A stretch of DNA of 64,000 nt from positions 4,858,195-4,922,194 of the forward strand of contig CM031861.1 of NCBI GenBank assembly GCA_018697195.1, given 5' to 3'. Source of the DNA: Certhia americana (Eukaryota > Chordata > Aves > Passeriformes > Certhiidae). Both the position numbers and the translations under genes were made by a program. Numbering within the stretch: the first letter of the stretch is position 1; each line of letters starts with the position of its first letter. Shown one piece after another: positions 24,136 to 37,019 of this stretch. Below the pieces are notes generated by a model, which was given only the letters and a program-made list of their open reading frames with translations, was not told the DNA's origin and ran no database searches.

Positions 24136-27100
24136 GTCAGAAATTAGTATAGGGGAGTAGAATACACAGTTTGGTTACACCTTACATTGGCACTCTCCTG
24201 CAACCCAGGACCCTCCTATGGCTTCTTGCCTACCCAGTCTTGCTCCCAAAGTCAAGGAGATATGATGGTTGTGATTAGATGTGATTGTGCTGGGTAGCAT
24301 TAGAGCTTATCCAAGAAGTACAAAAATAGAGAGCACTGGCAGCTGATCTTGACAGTTGAGAATGTCTCAATTGGGTTGTCATAGGGCAGGGAAGACATGA
24401 TGGAAAATAAAAACGCAGTGCACAGTAGCTTTCCCACAGAGCTGAGGGAGAGAACTTCAGGCAGTCAGGCTTTTCTCACGGCTTTTTGTGGAGCTGCAAG
24501 CTCTGTGTTCTTAAGGTCTGTGTTTTAATTTAAAGGTGAATACTTTTACCGCAAATCAAATAGAAAGACTGTTAGTCCATATCACTGCTTTTGGGGTAAG
24601 TTACACATAAAACATCCTTGAACAGTACAACTCGAGACACAAGATTCAGGGATGCTAGTTTGGTTTGCAGTGTGGCAATCTCCAATGGCAGATGAAATGC
24701 ACAACCAAATAACAGAGCTTGTGGAGGAAAGGATGACAGTAAATAGTGTTCCTTTACAGTAAAATATACAAATGATATAAAAATGTCACAAAAGTTCAGA
24801 AATTGCAGGTACTGAATAAAGTCTCAAGGATTAAAATCTCAGTGCATTTAATATGTGTGTTATCTTTAAGGAAAAGTAGTTTTGGCTTATTGTGTGGGAA
24901 AATAGAGGAAAGATGTTTCAGTTTTTAATAAAGTGGTGAATACCTTATAACAGAAAAAGCACCTGGTCATAAAAAATAGAAAAGCAGGCAATGCTATTAG
25001 TGGCAAAGGTTAGCTGCTGTTACCTTCTCTTAGATTCTTTTTCTAAACTCAACATATTTTGTTCTTTGTTCTTTAAAAACATTAAAAATGATCAAAATAA
25101 ATTTGCAAAAATTTCTACTTAAGAAGTGAAATGAGCCTGTGACATGAGCCTCCCAAAACATGTTATGATTTTTCTTTCTAAAATATTCTAGTATGGAAAT
25201 ATTATGCATTGCATTGAACTTGGAGTCTAATTATTTATATTAACAATTTTCTTTTAATATATGCTGCAAAAGAGATAAATGGGATGGCTAGTATCTACAA
25301 ACTGTATTTTAGGGGGTTTGTTGACATTAGTGTCCATAACTACAGGAATGGTAAGAACAGTGTACACTTTTGAAAATACAAATTATATTTGTCTCAGTCT
25401 TATATTTTTTAAGACAAGTATAACAAGTGCTTACTCAAGTGGAATGTTTAAGAGCTAAATATTATTCCCATTTTTACTGTATTAATATCATTACATATTG
25501 GGAGAGTGCTTTATGTGCACAAAGTAAGTCATCAACTGCTGAAAGATACAGAGGAAGTATCTTTGAATTTTATACAAGGTTTCTTTATGATTATACATTT
25601 CTTTAATTTTAAGGGTTGTTTTGGGGTTTTGTTTTTCTAAAACAAATTTTGACTACATTTTAGACAAGTCAGCAGATACCTCTAGGTGAAAGATCTTTTT
25701 ACAGAAGAGAGATGCTGCAATTTAAAAATATGTGTCCTTGAAAGCATAAAGATGTTTAGCAGGTAAAGTGTGTTGAGCACAGAGGGAAAACTTATGCATA
25801 ACTTCAAATTACTTAAATAAAAGAAGTTGCAATGTTTTGCAAAAGTGTTTTGGTTTTTAGTACTAGGTGTACTCATATTGTCTAATCCTCAAATATACTT
25901 CTTAATGTAAGTATAGTCTTTTTTTCAGCTTAAATTACCTAGTTTAGTTTCATAGGCCTGTCTCTTTATTTTATTGGCTCCTATTACAAGCTCTTGATCT
26001 TCAGTAAAACTAAGAGCTCATCAAACCTAGGCATAATTCAAATCTTCAGAGTTGCTAAGTAGCATTTCCTGCTTTATATACCTACCACCTGAAACCCTCT
26101 TTTAACTATATTAAATTTTGTTGAGCAGAGAGTAATTTGTATATTAAGTTAAATATTGTTTAAAATAAATAAAACCCCTGAGTCATGCACATTGGCAATT
26201 TATACAAGCTCTTTTGCAGGTTAAGAAATCCTATCACAGAATTACCATGGTTAATATCAATGTTAGAAATAGTGGAGTGTTTTTTATAATCATTATGTAG
26301 TAACTAAATTGAAGAAAAAAATAATTCTCAGTAAATGTTCTGGTTTTTGAATATTCCATCTCAGAAATGTGAAATGTTTAGGATGCGTGAGATAATTGTG
26401 TGGGGTTTTTAAAAAATTTTTGTAGTACTTAGTGTTGAGAATTTAAGTGAACAACTCAATGAAAAATACTTAAATGTTGCAGATGAACTTTTATGAATTT
26501 AAAATCCATGAAATTCAAGATTGTGGTTCCCACAGCAACCACGACTTTTTTCTTGGCTTCTATTTAGGGTTTCAAATTACTGAGCTAAATACTGTTTCTA
26601 GTCCACCTGACTTTTCCCATGTTGATGAGAAAGCTGAGATGGGAACTTGTCTCAGGATTTGTGGGTAATTTTTTTCTGAATATGTTTCTTTTTCCAGTTT
26701 GTCCCAGATAATATTGTGTGGCAATGATTATTCCATCTTTTTAATCTTTAACGTATTTTTTCAAGACTAGCCATTTTTCAACATTTGTTAAAACCTTACA
26801 GTCCAACAACTGTACAGGCATTGCCCTTCATTTTACTCCTGCTGGGTGCATAGTGCAAGTATTGCCTTGATTCTTTGGTGGAAATTTTGGGTAAGCTCTG
26901 AGGAAGGTCCTCAGTTTCCCACGGCTCTCTTAGGGTACTCAGCTAAGTTGTCACAAAAACTTTAGCTGAGCAATTAAAACTAAATCCAATGACAAAGTGA
27001 ACACGTCCTTCATGGAGGCCTTCTACCTTCTACCACCATCAGGTGCACCTATTAAAATGTGTTCTGAAGCACTTACTGCAGTATCTTAACGTGCACATTT

Positions 27101-27544
27101 TCAAAAGCTATATCTGCATGTGTGTAGGGGAATCATGCATTTCGATGGCTTATCTAAATTTAAAACATGAGATGTTACTCTGGTCTCCAGGGTGTGCCAC
27201 CCGTTTGGTGAAACATCTTGAGCCTCAACAACTGTCAGTCAAGCAGTTGAATATTCATATTACTTCATTTGGTTTTTAGAACTACTGTAAAGGAGGTTGT
27301 GGACGTTTTTATTTGAATGCTAATAAAAAACATTTCTAGAGACCTTCTACTAAAAATAACAGTCACTGCTAGTTTAAGATGAATGTGATAACATTTCAAG
27401 TATCAAGCTTTAACAGGAAAAGAAATCCGTTGTTAAAAAGTGTGTACATAAAATGAATATTCAACTGTGGCTGTAATAATGCTGTTTATTTCTGTCCACT
27501 ATAATCTAAAATGAGCCCATTGTTTTCTTCTGGTTTTCCTTCAG

Positions 27545-27681
27545 ATGTAGGAAAGGACAAAGATACATATACAGATGATTCAGAACATGGGAATTATGAT
27601 GCTCGTACAGATCAGTCATTGCTTATTCAAAATAAGCTCACCAGGCAGAAAACAGAACCTCGAACTAAATCATCTTTAAAG
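27545..27681 (+). CDS. ANO3: ANO3 coding exon C, acidic N-terminal segment
   Basis: Acceptor ccttcag and donor aag|gtaatg bound a 137-bp exon, phase 1 in and phase 0 out. It encodes visible residues 96-141. The start, DVGKDKDTYTDDSEHGNYDA, closely matches mammalian ANO3 LGKDKDYTDESEH-TYD. The remainder is basic and polar (NKLTRQKTEPRTKSSLK). It lies in the cytosolic N-terminal tail ahead of the folded dimerisation domain. It is isolated between introns of about 11.7 and 13.5 kb. Confidence 0.92.
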
Positions 27682-27980
27682 GTAATGGACACAGAATTCT
27701 ATTAAATTGTATCAACTGTCAGAATGTGCTTTAATATTTTTAAAATGCAATTTTTAAAGCACTACATATGTTGCAGCCTATAGGCATCTCATGGTAAGAA
27801 ATTTAGCTGGCTCCCAAATTGTTGGAAATGATAAAACTTCTAAAATAATCTTAGTTTCAATAACTTTTAATTAATTGTTTTAATCAATCATAAGCAGTGT
27901 GTTTAGTCTAAAATCACTTGTAGTTAGCATTTAGCAAAGTTGTCATGTGCTGCTATTGTGGGAACACAGCTGAAATTACT

Positions 27981-28020
27981 GAAATTAGTTTTGTTAAACT
28001 GAAATTAGTTTTGTTAAACT
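27981..28020. repeat. Exact 20-bp tandem duplication
   Basis: GAAATTAGTTTTGTTAAACT occurs twice head to tail with no mismatch, and a partial copy (gaaatta) precedes it. Confidence 0.9.
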
Positions 28021-30302
28021 AAACTTGATATGCTTCAATGAAGAAAGCCTGGGAGAAGAGAGAGATGTATTGTTGAATTTGGATACAAGGATTATTTTAT
28101 GGATCACAAGGTCATTTTGCAGAAACCAGAAGATAAAGAAGAGACTAAGTATGTGTGATGGAAAGTCCCTACTGGAGGAAAGAGATACTAAAAATATTAA
28201 AAATACAGACTAATTAGGATGTGCAAAGAGAACTAAATAAGTAATAGAGGTTAGAATATTAGTTAATGAAATAGAACTATGTAATTTAGAACTAATGAAC
28301 ACTAATTTCTTTGTTTGCTAAAAATGTATAAATAGGTTAAAAAGTTTTGTATTAATTTTTATTTGGAGGCTGGAATTTTGTTAGCCACACACACACTTCC
28401 TCACAAAGAATAAAATAATGCCCTGTTTCCTAACACTGAGAAGACAGTGTTAGAGGATTTTATTTATCCTGATGATTTTGGAGGGTTTTAGTAAGAATAT
28501 TAGAGTTTGAGTGACAGAGTCAGAAAATGGAATTCTCTGTACTAAAATCAAAAAAAATTATATAAAATCAAGGATTCTTACGGGTTTTATTGACTTATCT
28601 AAGAGGCAGTTGCCTTGTTTCAATAAATTTATATTGCACAGAATTTAGGATATAGGATTCTGAGCATGGAATAGAATTCATGTTATCTGGGAGGTCTCAG
28701 AAATTCTGAGAGTTTAGAAGAACTATGTACATGTAGCAAATGGTCAGTCAAGAGTGATCTGGATAGCGTATAAGACCCTTTTTCTAAGCATTATTAAAAT
28801 GATATCCAGACACATTGAATGAAAGATAAAACTCACTTATGTATAGGTGAGTGTAGGAGTATTTTCAGGAACCTCAACTAAAGCACTGGAAAAGCCATCT
28901 CATCTCAACAGATAAATCTGGTATGCTATCTTGCTTGGTAACTACATAATTATACTGTTCATCACAGTGCATTTTCTCCAGCAGTTAATCTTCTACAATG
29001 TCAAAGAATTATGATGAATTTTCTGTTCAAAACATGGATCTTTTTTTAGTCATGCTTTCAACTAGGAGACCCTTAACTCTTCTTTCCATTAAGTATGATG
29101 GATAATTAAGCATAAAAAACCTCAAGAAGTTCTGAGTAATTTTCTTCTTCACGCCCTGAAAATAGTGAAGTCTGCAGCACAGGGTTTTTTTACCAGTGAT
29201 TCTGTGATTTTTTTGGTATATGCCTGTAGGCATCAGTAACCCAGCAAATCTAGTAATGCTTGAATTACTGTGAGCTTCTGTGCTGTACACACAGCACATA
29301 CAGTAAGTATGCTCTTGGGGAGACCATTAGACAGTTCTTTCTTGGATTGTACCTGTGGCACTTGGTGATTTTAAGCATTGAATGCACACTTCAAGAGGAA
29401 TACAACAGTTTTAATGCTCATCACATCATCATTACTGCAGCATTCTGGAACACAGGTAGATATGACCTCTGAGAATTCATTTCATGGGATGCTTTTGGAA
29501 AAAAAATGTATAGTGGTAGCTATCTAATAATTTTTAAGTAGGCATACAGTTAATTGTGTTTACAGACTGAAAATCTGTGACATGAAAGTGAAACCTTTGG
29601 AATTACATATATTATGTGTGTCATGTATTTAACCTTTCCTGGATTACATTTCAATCTAAACCATCACAATGAGAACCTGTATTCAAAGATTTTTTTTTCT
29701 GTTTTTGCAAGACTAGCTGAACTAAGACAAATAATAATGGATGTTCTTGTTTGATTTTGTTGATAAAGTAGACAAAGCTTTTTATGTTAATTGTGGCCGA
29801 AAAAGCAGAAAAACAGTGTGGAGTCTGTAGAATTTAGATCATGAGCACTAAATAGTTTTAATAACAGGCAAGGCTGCTGCCAAAACAATCTAGTAACAGA
29901 TGCTATACTGTCTGTCTAGTAACAGGGATTTCACTGTGCTATATAAAAGCAAAATACTTTTTTTTGTATTTCCATGTGAAATCTAAAAATAACTGCTTGT
30001 TGTATTTTTGCCAAGCCCTGCATTCAGGATGGTTATGAAGTTCATAGTCAGGCAGCAAGCTAACTTTCTTTCAAAGTTTGAAGAGTAGTTTTATGTTTGT
30101 ATTAAGTTTAAACAAAAGTATGCTTTTTATATATCAGTCTTTGTATGTACTGACCTACTGAACAAATTGGTTCAGAGTTTAAAAACAGTTTCTTCTCAAG
30201 GTGCATCTGGCTTTTAACTCTGAGAATTCCTTTATCACAGCAACTACTCTGGAAACTTCCTTCTGCATTTTAGAAGGACTGTTTTTGCAAATGAGGTGTC
30301 TT

Positions 30303-30415
30303 AGTTTAACCACTGCTGGGTTAAACCTAAAATTCAAAACACAGCCTCCCCTGTACCAGTTACTGTGAAGATAATGAACTCTATCCCAGCCAAAGCCAGC
30401 ACCTGTAGCAACCAA
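30303..30415. mobile_element. Possible LTR fragment
   Basis: The segment has the inverted words GTTTAACC-ACTGCTG-GGTTAAAC near 30304-30327. They are followed by acagcctcccctgtaccagt and actctatcccagccaaagcc, which resemble the end of a common avian retroviral LTR. It is short, and no boundary could be proven. Confidence 0.35.
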
Positions 30416-32526
30416 GCAGGATTCTCCTTCCCTTTACATTTGCCTGCTTCCACAGGAAAAAGGTGAGGGCAATTTGGATTAGTCTTATATTAGAAAGAAA
30501 CACTAAGGTTTTGCCTTTGGATTATTGTAGAAGTTTTTGCAGTGATTAGTGTAAAAAACCTTAGGGAAAGTTCTTCCCAAAATGGATATAAAACTAGCAA
30601 AAGAAGGCTTCTTATTCTTTTTGAGAATGCTGAAAACACAGAACACTGCAGCACAGCTTTACTGCTGTTAAGTACTCTCATATATTTGAAATGTAAACTG
30701 ATCTGTCACAATAAAAAGTTTCCTCGGTCTGACCAGATAATGAGAAATACTGCAGTGACCAGGAGTATAAAGATAAAAGCATATTCTTTTTCTCTTCTTT
30801 TTAATGTTTCTAATTTTGGCTTGTTCTGGAAGGGTTGTTCTATACTTGAGAGACTCAGGGAAAAGTTGCTAAAAAGTTTGTTGCATTTACTTCTTGGTGC
30901 CATTATCTTTCTCAGCAATAAGCTGCTTGAATACTTCAGCAGTAGTGAATGTCTTGCTGACATGATGAAAGCCAATACACATTTTTTTTTCAGGAATTGT
31001 TTAATTTTTCAGATTACATGCATGATACCTCCATAAATCTGATACTTGTTGCTACATTTTAAAGCTTTGGAAAATCAGATAGTTTTCTTACAGCAACCAG
31101 ATGCCAATGTATTCGTCTACTTGTCTTGTTTCCATGATTGTGATTTATAACTGGTAGTTTCCTATGGTGTAGGTTGGTATCATCTCAGAATTCACAGATT
31201 TCATGTTGAAAAGTTGTGAGTCTCTCAGACCCATGAAAAAACTGTCATCGTTATCCATCTCTGCCAGCTTTTCATCACCAGCTGCTCTTGGAATTGCATA
31301 GAAAGCACGACTTCATGTATGTGATTATGCCAAGGGGTCTCACAAGATAAAATGAGGCCAACAAATGTCTGTCAAGCAAAAATGAGTAGTGTCTGCTTTG
31401 CAAGGGAAATGTAGAAAATGAGAAGGTCCCTGAGTGGAAAGTTGATACTTGAAATGTTCTAGTTTCCTTAGGAAAGGGAAGCAAGCTTAAACATACTTTA
31501 TCACTTGAGTGGAAGGCAACATTTTTTCCAGAGAAGCAACCAGTAGCAGCCAATTCTTTACCTATTGCTATTACATGTACAGTAGCAAGGTAGGAATATT
31601 TGAGAAATTACTCTTCCATTTCCTCCCATTCACCATATCACTGTTCCTCTCTTTGATCTAATAAATTTTTTATCTAGGTAGTGCATTTTGCTATCTGGCA
31701 AGGTAAAGAAATGATTTTTAGAACAGGGTTCACATTATTCAGGAACTATGAAGAAATGCTACCTATACAATAGCCTAATTTACTATTTTTTTCCGGTAGT
31801 CCAAAAACACAGTCTAATAACACAGAAGTAATGATAACAGATAAAATCATTATGCCAGAATGGAAGGATGTGGTAAAGTGCCACAAAAGTTGTTTTCATG
31901 TTTGTGCTTTTAGTGCTTGGCTCTCATCTCCTGTGAGATTTTGTATCAAAAAAACCCCCTCAGAAAATATTTCAGGAAATGCAGGGTGAATAGCAAGTGA
32001 TTTTAGCCTAAAGATGAAAATGTTTAAAAATAAGCATGTAAAGAAAAATTTTTGGTGGTCATGTTAGTATACTTTTTAAGACCTCCCTAGTAGACCTCAA
32101 GAGCAAATAGAAGAGGTTAAATATTAAAAAGCCTCCTCCCATCTCCAAACATCCTCTATTGCTGCTCCCTCATATGATAATGTTAAACTGACTTCCTTTG
32201 CATATCACCTAACCCACTCCCTTCCTGAAGTCAAGTATGTTTTTTGTAATATATACAAATGCATTTTTCATGCTTACTCTGTCTGAGTAGAATATAAACG
32301 GAAAAAACGTCCTCTGTGAAGAAGCTAAAATAATTGCTAATCCTTTAGTTTACTCCTAAAGAGTTAAAGTGCAGTTTAATTAGGAAGGTCAGATATTTCT
32401 GGAAGTGTTTGTGTCCACAGAAAAAAGCTTTGTTCTGCACAGCAGTGTAGTCTCACAGAAATGTGATAGCATGGGTAATTATGGCAGCCTGTCATGTTGT
32501 CTTTGATGCCCAAGATAGTTTGGATG

Positions 32527-32544
32527 TTTTTGCATATGCAAAAA
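32527..32544. promoter_or_regulatory. 18-bp perfect palindrome with paired octamer half-sites
   Basis: TTTTTGCATATGCAAAAA is a perfect palindrome made of two inverted TTTGCAT/ATGCAAA half-sites, the core of the POU-domain octamer. A regulatory role is only inference. Confidence 0.3.
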
Positions 32545-33566
32545 TGTCCCCAATTTTCTTTCCTAGGTTATTTGCACAAGAAGAACGCTAAGCCAATATA
32601 CACTTTAAATCATCAATCTGTTTTTGAGATGAAGTAATTGAAAGGATGATTCTAATAAGTCTGTTTATGGTTTATTTATTACTACAAACACAAAAAGATG
32701 AAGTCTAACTTAGATCCGTGCTTAGAAAATTTCACATAAAGCACTCCTTAGATTATTCTTAATCAGAGCATGTTTCTGAAATGTAAAAAATGGGTCTAGT
32801 GCTATTTAAAAACACTTCACAGCTAATTCCATATAAGTTAAGAAATCTATGAGCTTATTGAGGTCCCAGCTTTGGTTTTTAAACATCCTGAAACAAAGCA
32901 AGCATTATTTAGGTATCCCACTTTTGTTCATGGGAATAAATCCACTGTCGTTAGCATCTGAGACGTATTTATTTCCAGAAAATATTTGAGGTATAAGTTG
33001 AATCATAAGCTCTGAACTTAACCACTTGGTGGCTTCCTTTGGCATGAATGTTACTGAAGATGTTAATGCCAAGTTCATGGTAGCAGTATTAGGGAGAATT
33101 AGTAATCTAAATAAATGAGGTAGTTTTTATGAATCAGCCAATAATCTTTCAACCTATTAGCATCTTATGAAGAACAATTAATTATATTGGAAGAAAGTTT
33201 TCTCTTATTACAGAGAACCATTCTACTCAGAGATAGAACAGGAAAGCTGTTCATGTAGATTTTTCCATTTCAGGTAGTTGCCATGCTGAAGAAGTTAACT
33301 TTACCTCTGTTAAAATTACAGCCCTAGTTCTTCAAATTGTTTCCATGGCTACTTTTGCTTACACATCATTTAATGGCCCTGAATTATTATCTCTTAAAAG
33401 CATGAAGAGGTACAGAAAACTGCTTTTCCTTGATAAACGTTTGGTAACCAGTGTGTTTTTGCATTTTAAGTGTCTTCTTACTCCTCTGTTCCAAGCTGAT
33501 TTTCCTTATAATGTACAGAGGAATAGTGTATATGCATGTACACATATCTGTGTGTTTGAGAGTATG

Positions 33567-33568
<2 letters not shown>

Positions 33569-33628
<60 letters not shown>

Positions 33629-33632
33629 TATA
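33569..33632. repeat. Compound (CA)n(TA)n(CA)n microsatellite
   Basis: About 14 CA units pass into about 11 TA units, then 4 more CA units. Open frames across it are low-complexity artefacts. Confidence 0.95.
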
Positions 33633-35683
33633 CAAATATATGTTATATATGACAATCCATACTATCCTTTTTGGGTTCTACCATATCAGCATATAAACAT
33701 CCTTTTATGGTGTTTTTAACAAAGTTCTAAGTGTCAGCAGTACGTCAGTGTTTCCATGAGAAAGCAAATACATTTTAAAGTCTGCTTAATTGTCTTTGCT
33801 TCTTCCTCCTCTGTTTCCTGGTTCTTTTCCCTGTGTGTTTGTCTCTAAAAAATGCTACTGGCAAGGTGGTGCTGTTAAGGAGTGTTGGAGTGGAGACTCA
33901 GTGCTTGGATTCAGTATTTGCATTTCCAGTGGTTGCACCAATTTTTCTGCTGGTGAATTTTTCCCTTCCCTTCTCAGAGTTTCCTTGGGAAAGAAACCAA
34001 GACACTTGAGTGCATTTCTCTTTAGTATGTTGGTTCATTATTGGTAAGGGTTCAGTAAAATTATTTTTCCCTAGCACATTTAGCATTAGAATTCATGAGC
34101 TGTCTTAGGAAGGAAATTATTACTGTTCCAAACACCATCACGATGACATAAAGAAAATTTGGGGGAGAGAAATTTAGCAAATTTAGGGTGCAATTATAAA
34201 AGAAGACTCCTGAGGCCCAGCTGTGTGTAGCCATCCATCTTTTAGATCCCAGCCACTGGTCTCTTGGTATATTTATTTTCCTTTATATAATTTTAATTTA
34301 AGATGTAATCCAAATGACACTACCCACACAGAGGAAAGCTATGCTTCATTCTCTATACTGTAGAGGCAAAATAATCCGATTTTGCTGCAGGACCTTAATT
34401 CTTGTGTCCTGTATGAGTTGTCACTTGTTTAAGTGAATGCTCCTGTTGCTGGTTATGACTGACAATTGATTGTTTTCTATGTTTGTATAAATATGAAACT
34501 TTTTAAAAATGCTTTTTGCTAAGTGAACAACATTTCTTGTAGTCAGAGGCTGAAGTAGAATCTTCACTTTCTGAGTTACACCCCAGTGTAAAAGGTGTTT
34601 CTCCCTGTTCTGGATATGTTCAGTCAGAACAGCCTGCTCTGGGCTGAGGCCCATGGGCTCTCTGCCTCTTGCCAGATTGGCACTCACTTTGTGCTTTTAT
34701 TGATGTTTTATTTTTAACTACTGAATACGAGGGTAGTAAATGAAACTAATTTTTAGATAGACTCTAAAGCAGCTAACAAAGTAAATCTGCAGCAAACTAC
34801 TAAGGGATGTTGGGAAAATACAGTTGTCAGCCTCTGTGTTCTTGTGTACAGATATATAAAATATGTAGAAATCCTGCTCATTTTCATTGCCATTTCTGGA
34901 GAATTTCAGGAAACTGTTAAGCAAATAATAGAATATAACAATTGAAAGTCATGTTTCCAGCTTTTCATTTATGTGTGAAATGATGGTAATGAAAAATTTA
35001 TACATGAGACAAAGGAGTTTTATATTTCTTTCACGTCAGACTTGATTTACTGGTTGTTGATAGTAAGTTAGAATAAATTCATTTATTAAAATAAAGACGT
35101 GTATAATCTACTAATGCAGTGTTTCCAAGGCTGAATTCATACTGAAGGACTTTAATTATTTTTCCTCAATAAAAATGCCCTTTGTCACTATTTCAGCCAG
35201 TCAATAATGACATGCATTTAAGCAGACATCAAGCTGATCAATCAAATATGTTGAAGTACAGAATCACAGGTTAGAATCTCAGTTGTCTATAGTTTTCACT
35301 GTAGAAAGCAGTGCCAACAAAATTTAAGTTTCTTCAAATGGCAATTTAACTCATCCCCTAGGATAAATAATGCAACAAAAGCTGCTAAATGCTGTTTCCA
35401 AAAATCAGTCAGTGGTCAGAAAAGTAAAGATTAACATTGCAAGCTTAAAAGGACAAAGGGTCTCTTTGTATTGAACGCGTGAATGTATAGGAGTTCATCT
35501 TTTTGGTTTGACTTGAACGCTGTTAAGTGTTGCTGAATATTGAAATCTGACTTAATTCTACAAAATAGTCAATATTTTATATTTTATTATGGTAAAATAT
35601 GATAGCATCCTATTGCAATATATAGCATATGTATAGTAGCATATTTGTATATTTTTACGTAATAATATTTAATCTACATTGAT

Positions 35684-35738
35684 ATTTTATGTTAATAGTC
35701 TGACTAACTATTTTATGTTAATAATGTCTGACTAGCTA
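35684..35738. repeat. 27/29-bp tandem duplication
   Basis: ATTTTATGTTAATAGTCTGACTAACTA is followed by a copy with a 2-base insertion (ATAATG) and one substitution (CTAGCTA). Confidence 0.8.
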
Positions 35739-36997
35739 ATTGTCAAGTTTAGTAAGAAAGTCTGTTGTAAGAGGAGGAGTGTACATATTTGGGGAAAGAA
35801 GAGTAGTAATTGCTTTAAACAGTGATTTTCATTTATATACCTTAGGGGTACAGTAAATTTAAGGAGATATTAGAGTCAGAATGTTTCCTCAATTTTATTA
35901 AAGTGATGATAAGTTTCTATAAAGCTGAAGAAACTATACATTGTAGAATTACAGCCATGAAGCATCAAATAAAGCGAATTTGTCCTAAATTCAAAACAGA
36001 AGAAGAGCAAGCAGTTCTCCCAGAAAGGAACTGTGGAAATCCTTATCAGAGGTCTTCTGGGTTTTAAAAGATTATATGGATTTGGGGGCTGCTGGACAAT
36101 GTTATAGAAAGTTACAGAATACATAGAAATCTGAGCTGACATTGGCTGAACACTGAGCAGGTGGTAGAGGGGAGTGTCCCATTTCTTAGTTACATGCTCT
36201 CTCCTAAGCAGTACCTTTAATGTCATAATAAACAAATCAGAATCTTTCATAGTGGTTTGAATATACTTGATATTTAGCTGTTGCAGTTTAAGCTGCAAAT
36301 ACTTGAACAAGTGAATGGGAGTTTCCTGAAAATTCATTAAAATGTAAACATTTGTAGAGATTTTGTCAGCCTTTAAGCCTTGCTGTTATGTTAGTTTTGA
36401 GAAGAGTTGTCAGTGGTGGAATGAAGGTGAAATAATCGGTGGCAGCATATACGTTGTACCTATATGTGGTTCTTATTAACCTCTAAATTTACCTAGGTGG
36501 TGTATATTATTCACTATCTTAAACTTTTTACCAGTATAAGGTGGAAACCAAAGAAAACATAATACTAAATTAAGATAGAGTTAATCCCATGTAATTTACT
36601 CTTACATGGATCTAAAATTTGCTCCTGTTTTGAGAATGGTTTCAACTCACTCTTTAGAAATATTTGTTTCTATGTGGGGGGTGAAAAAACCATAAAGTTT
36701 AATTTACAGGTCAGAACAGTAGTGAGACATAAACAAAGTTGAAATAGTTACTTGTATAATTACTGTATAATTACTGTGAGTTGTGCTACTTAAATTAACT
36801 GGGGAGAGAAAGATCCAGTAAACCAGATGCTCCCACATTGTAAAAAGGACATTGCTAATTAATTAGAATTTGAAAAATAGTTTATTGAAAAATCCCTCCA
36901 TGTTGGCTAAATCCAAGAGTTCTTTTTCTACATTTGAATGGAAATAAAAAGTCTTTTTATATTATAGCTTTGCTAAATATTTGCATTGTACTTCCAC

Positions 36998-37019
36998 TTT
37001 TTTTTTTTTTTTTTTTTTT
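36998..37019. repeat. Poly-T run
   Basis: 22 consecutive T residues. No LINE or SINE body adjoins it, so it is probably simple sequence. Confidence 0.9.

Larger units (their letters stand above)
15860..27544 (+). other. ANO3 intron between exons B and C
   Basis: About 11.7 kb, GT...AG. It contains a G/T homopolymer tract near 16940-16984, short duplications near 18.45 and 19.83 kb, a hairpin at 18.54 kb, the nested LTR pair at 20.9-22.6 kb, a TA microsatellite, a CR1 fragment and a probable LTR at 23.5-24.1 kb. The rest is AT-rich with nothing recognised. Positions 24190-24520 are somewhat less AT-rich and may be further repeat, unassigned. Confidence 0.8.

Noticed and set aside
30542..31036. 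164-codon plus-strand open frame, the longest in the window
   Set aside because: It lies wholly in an ANO3 intron and has no recognisable domain. Its composition looks like translated AT-rich DNA, and no promoter or splice context supports it.
33387..33719. Open frames with His-Thr or Tyr-Ile repeats
   Set aside because: They are translations of the CA/TA microsatellite.
35876..36337. 153-codon minus-strand open frame
   Set aside because: No family resemblance, no repeated or conserved motif, intronic; treated as chance. A protein search with no hit in other birds would confirm this.
36998..37019. Poly-T run as the tail of a minus-strand retroposed element
   Set aside because: No SINE, LINE or processed-gene sequence adjoins it, and no flanking duplication was found.
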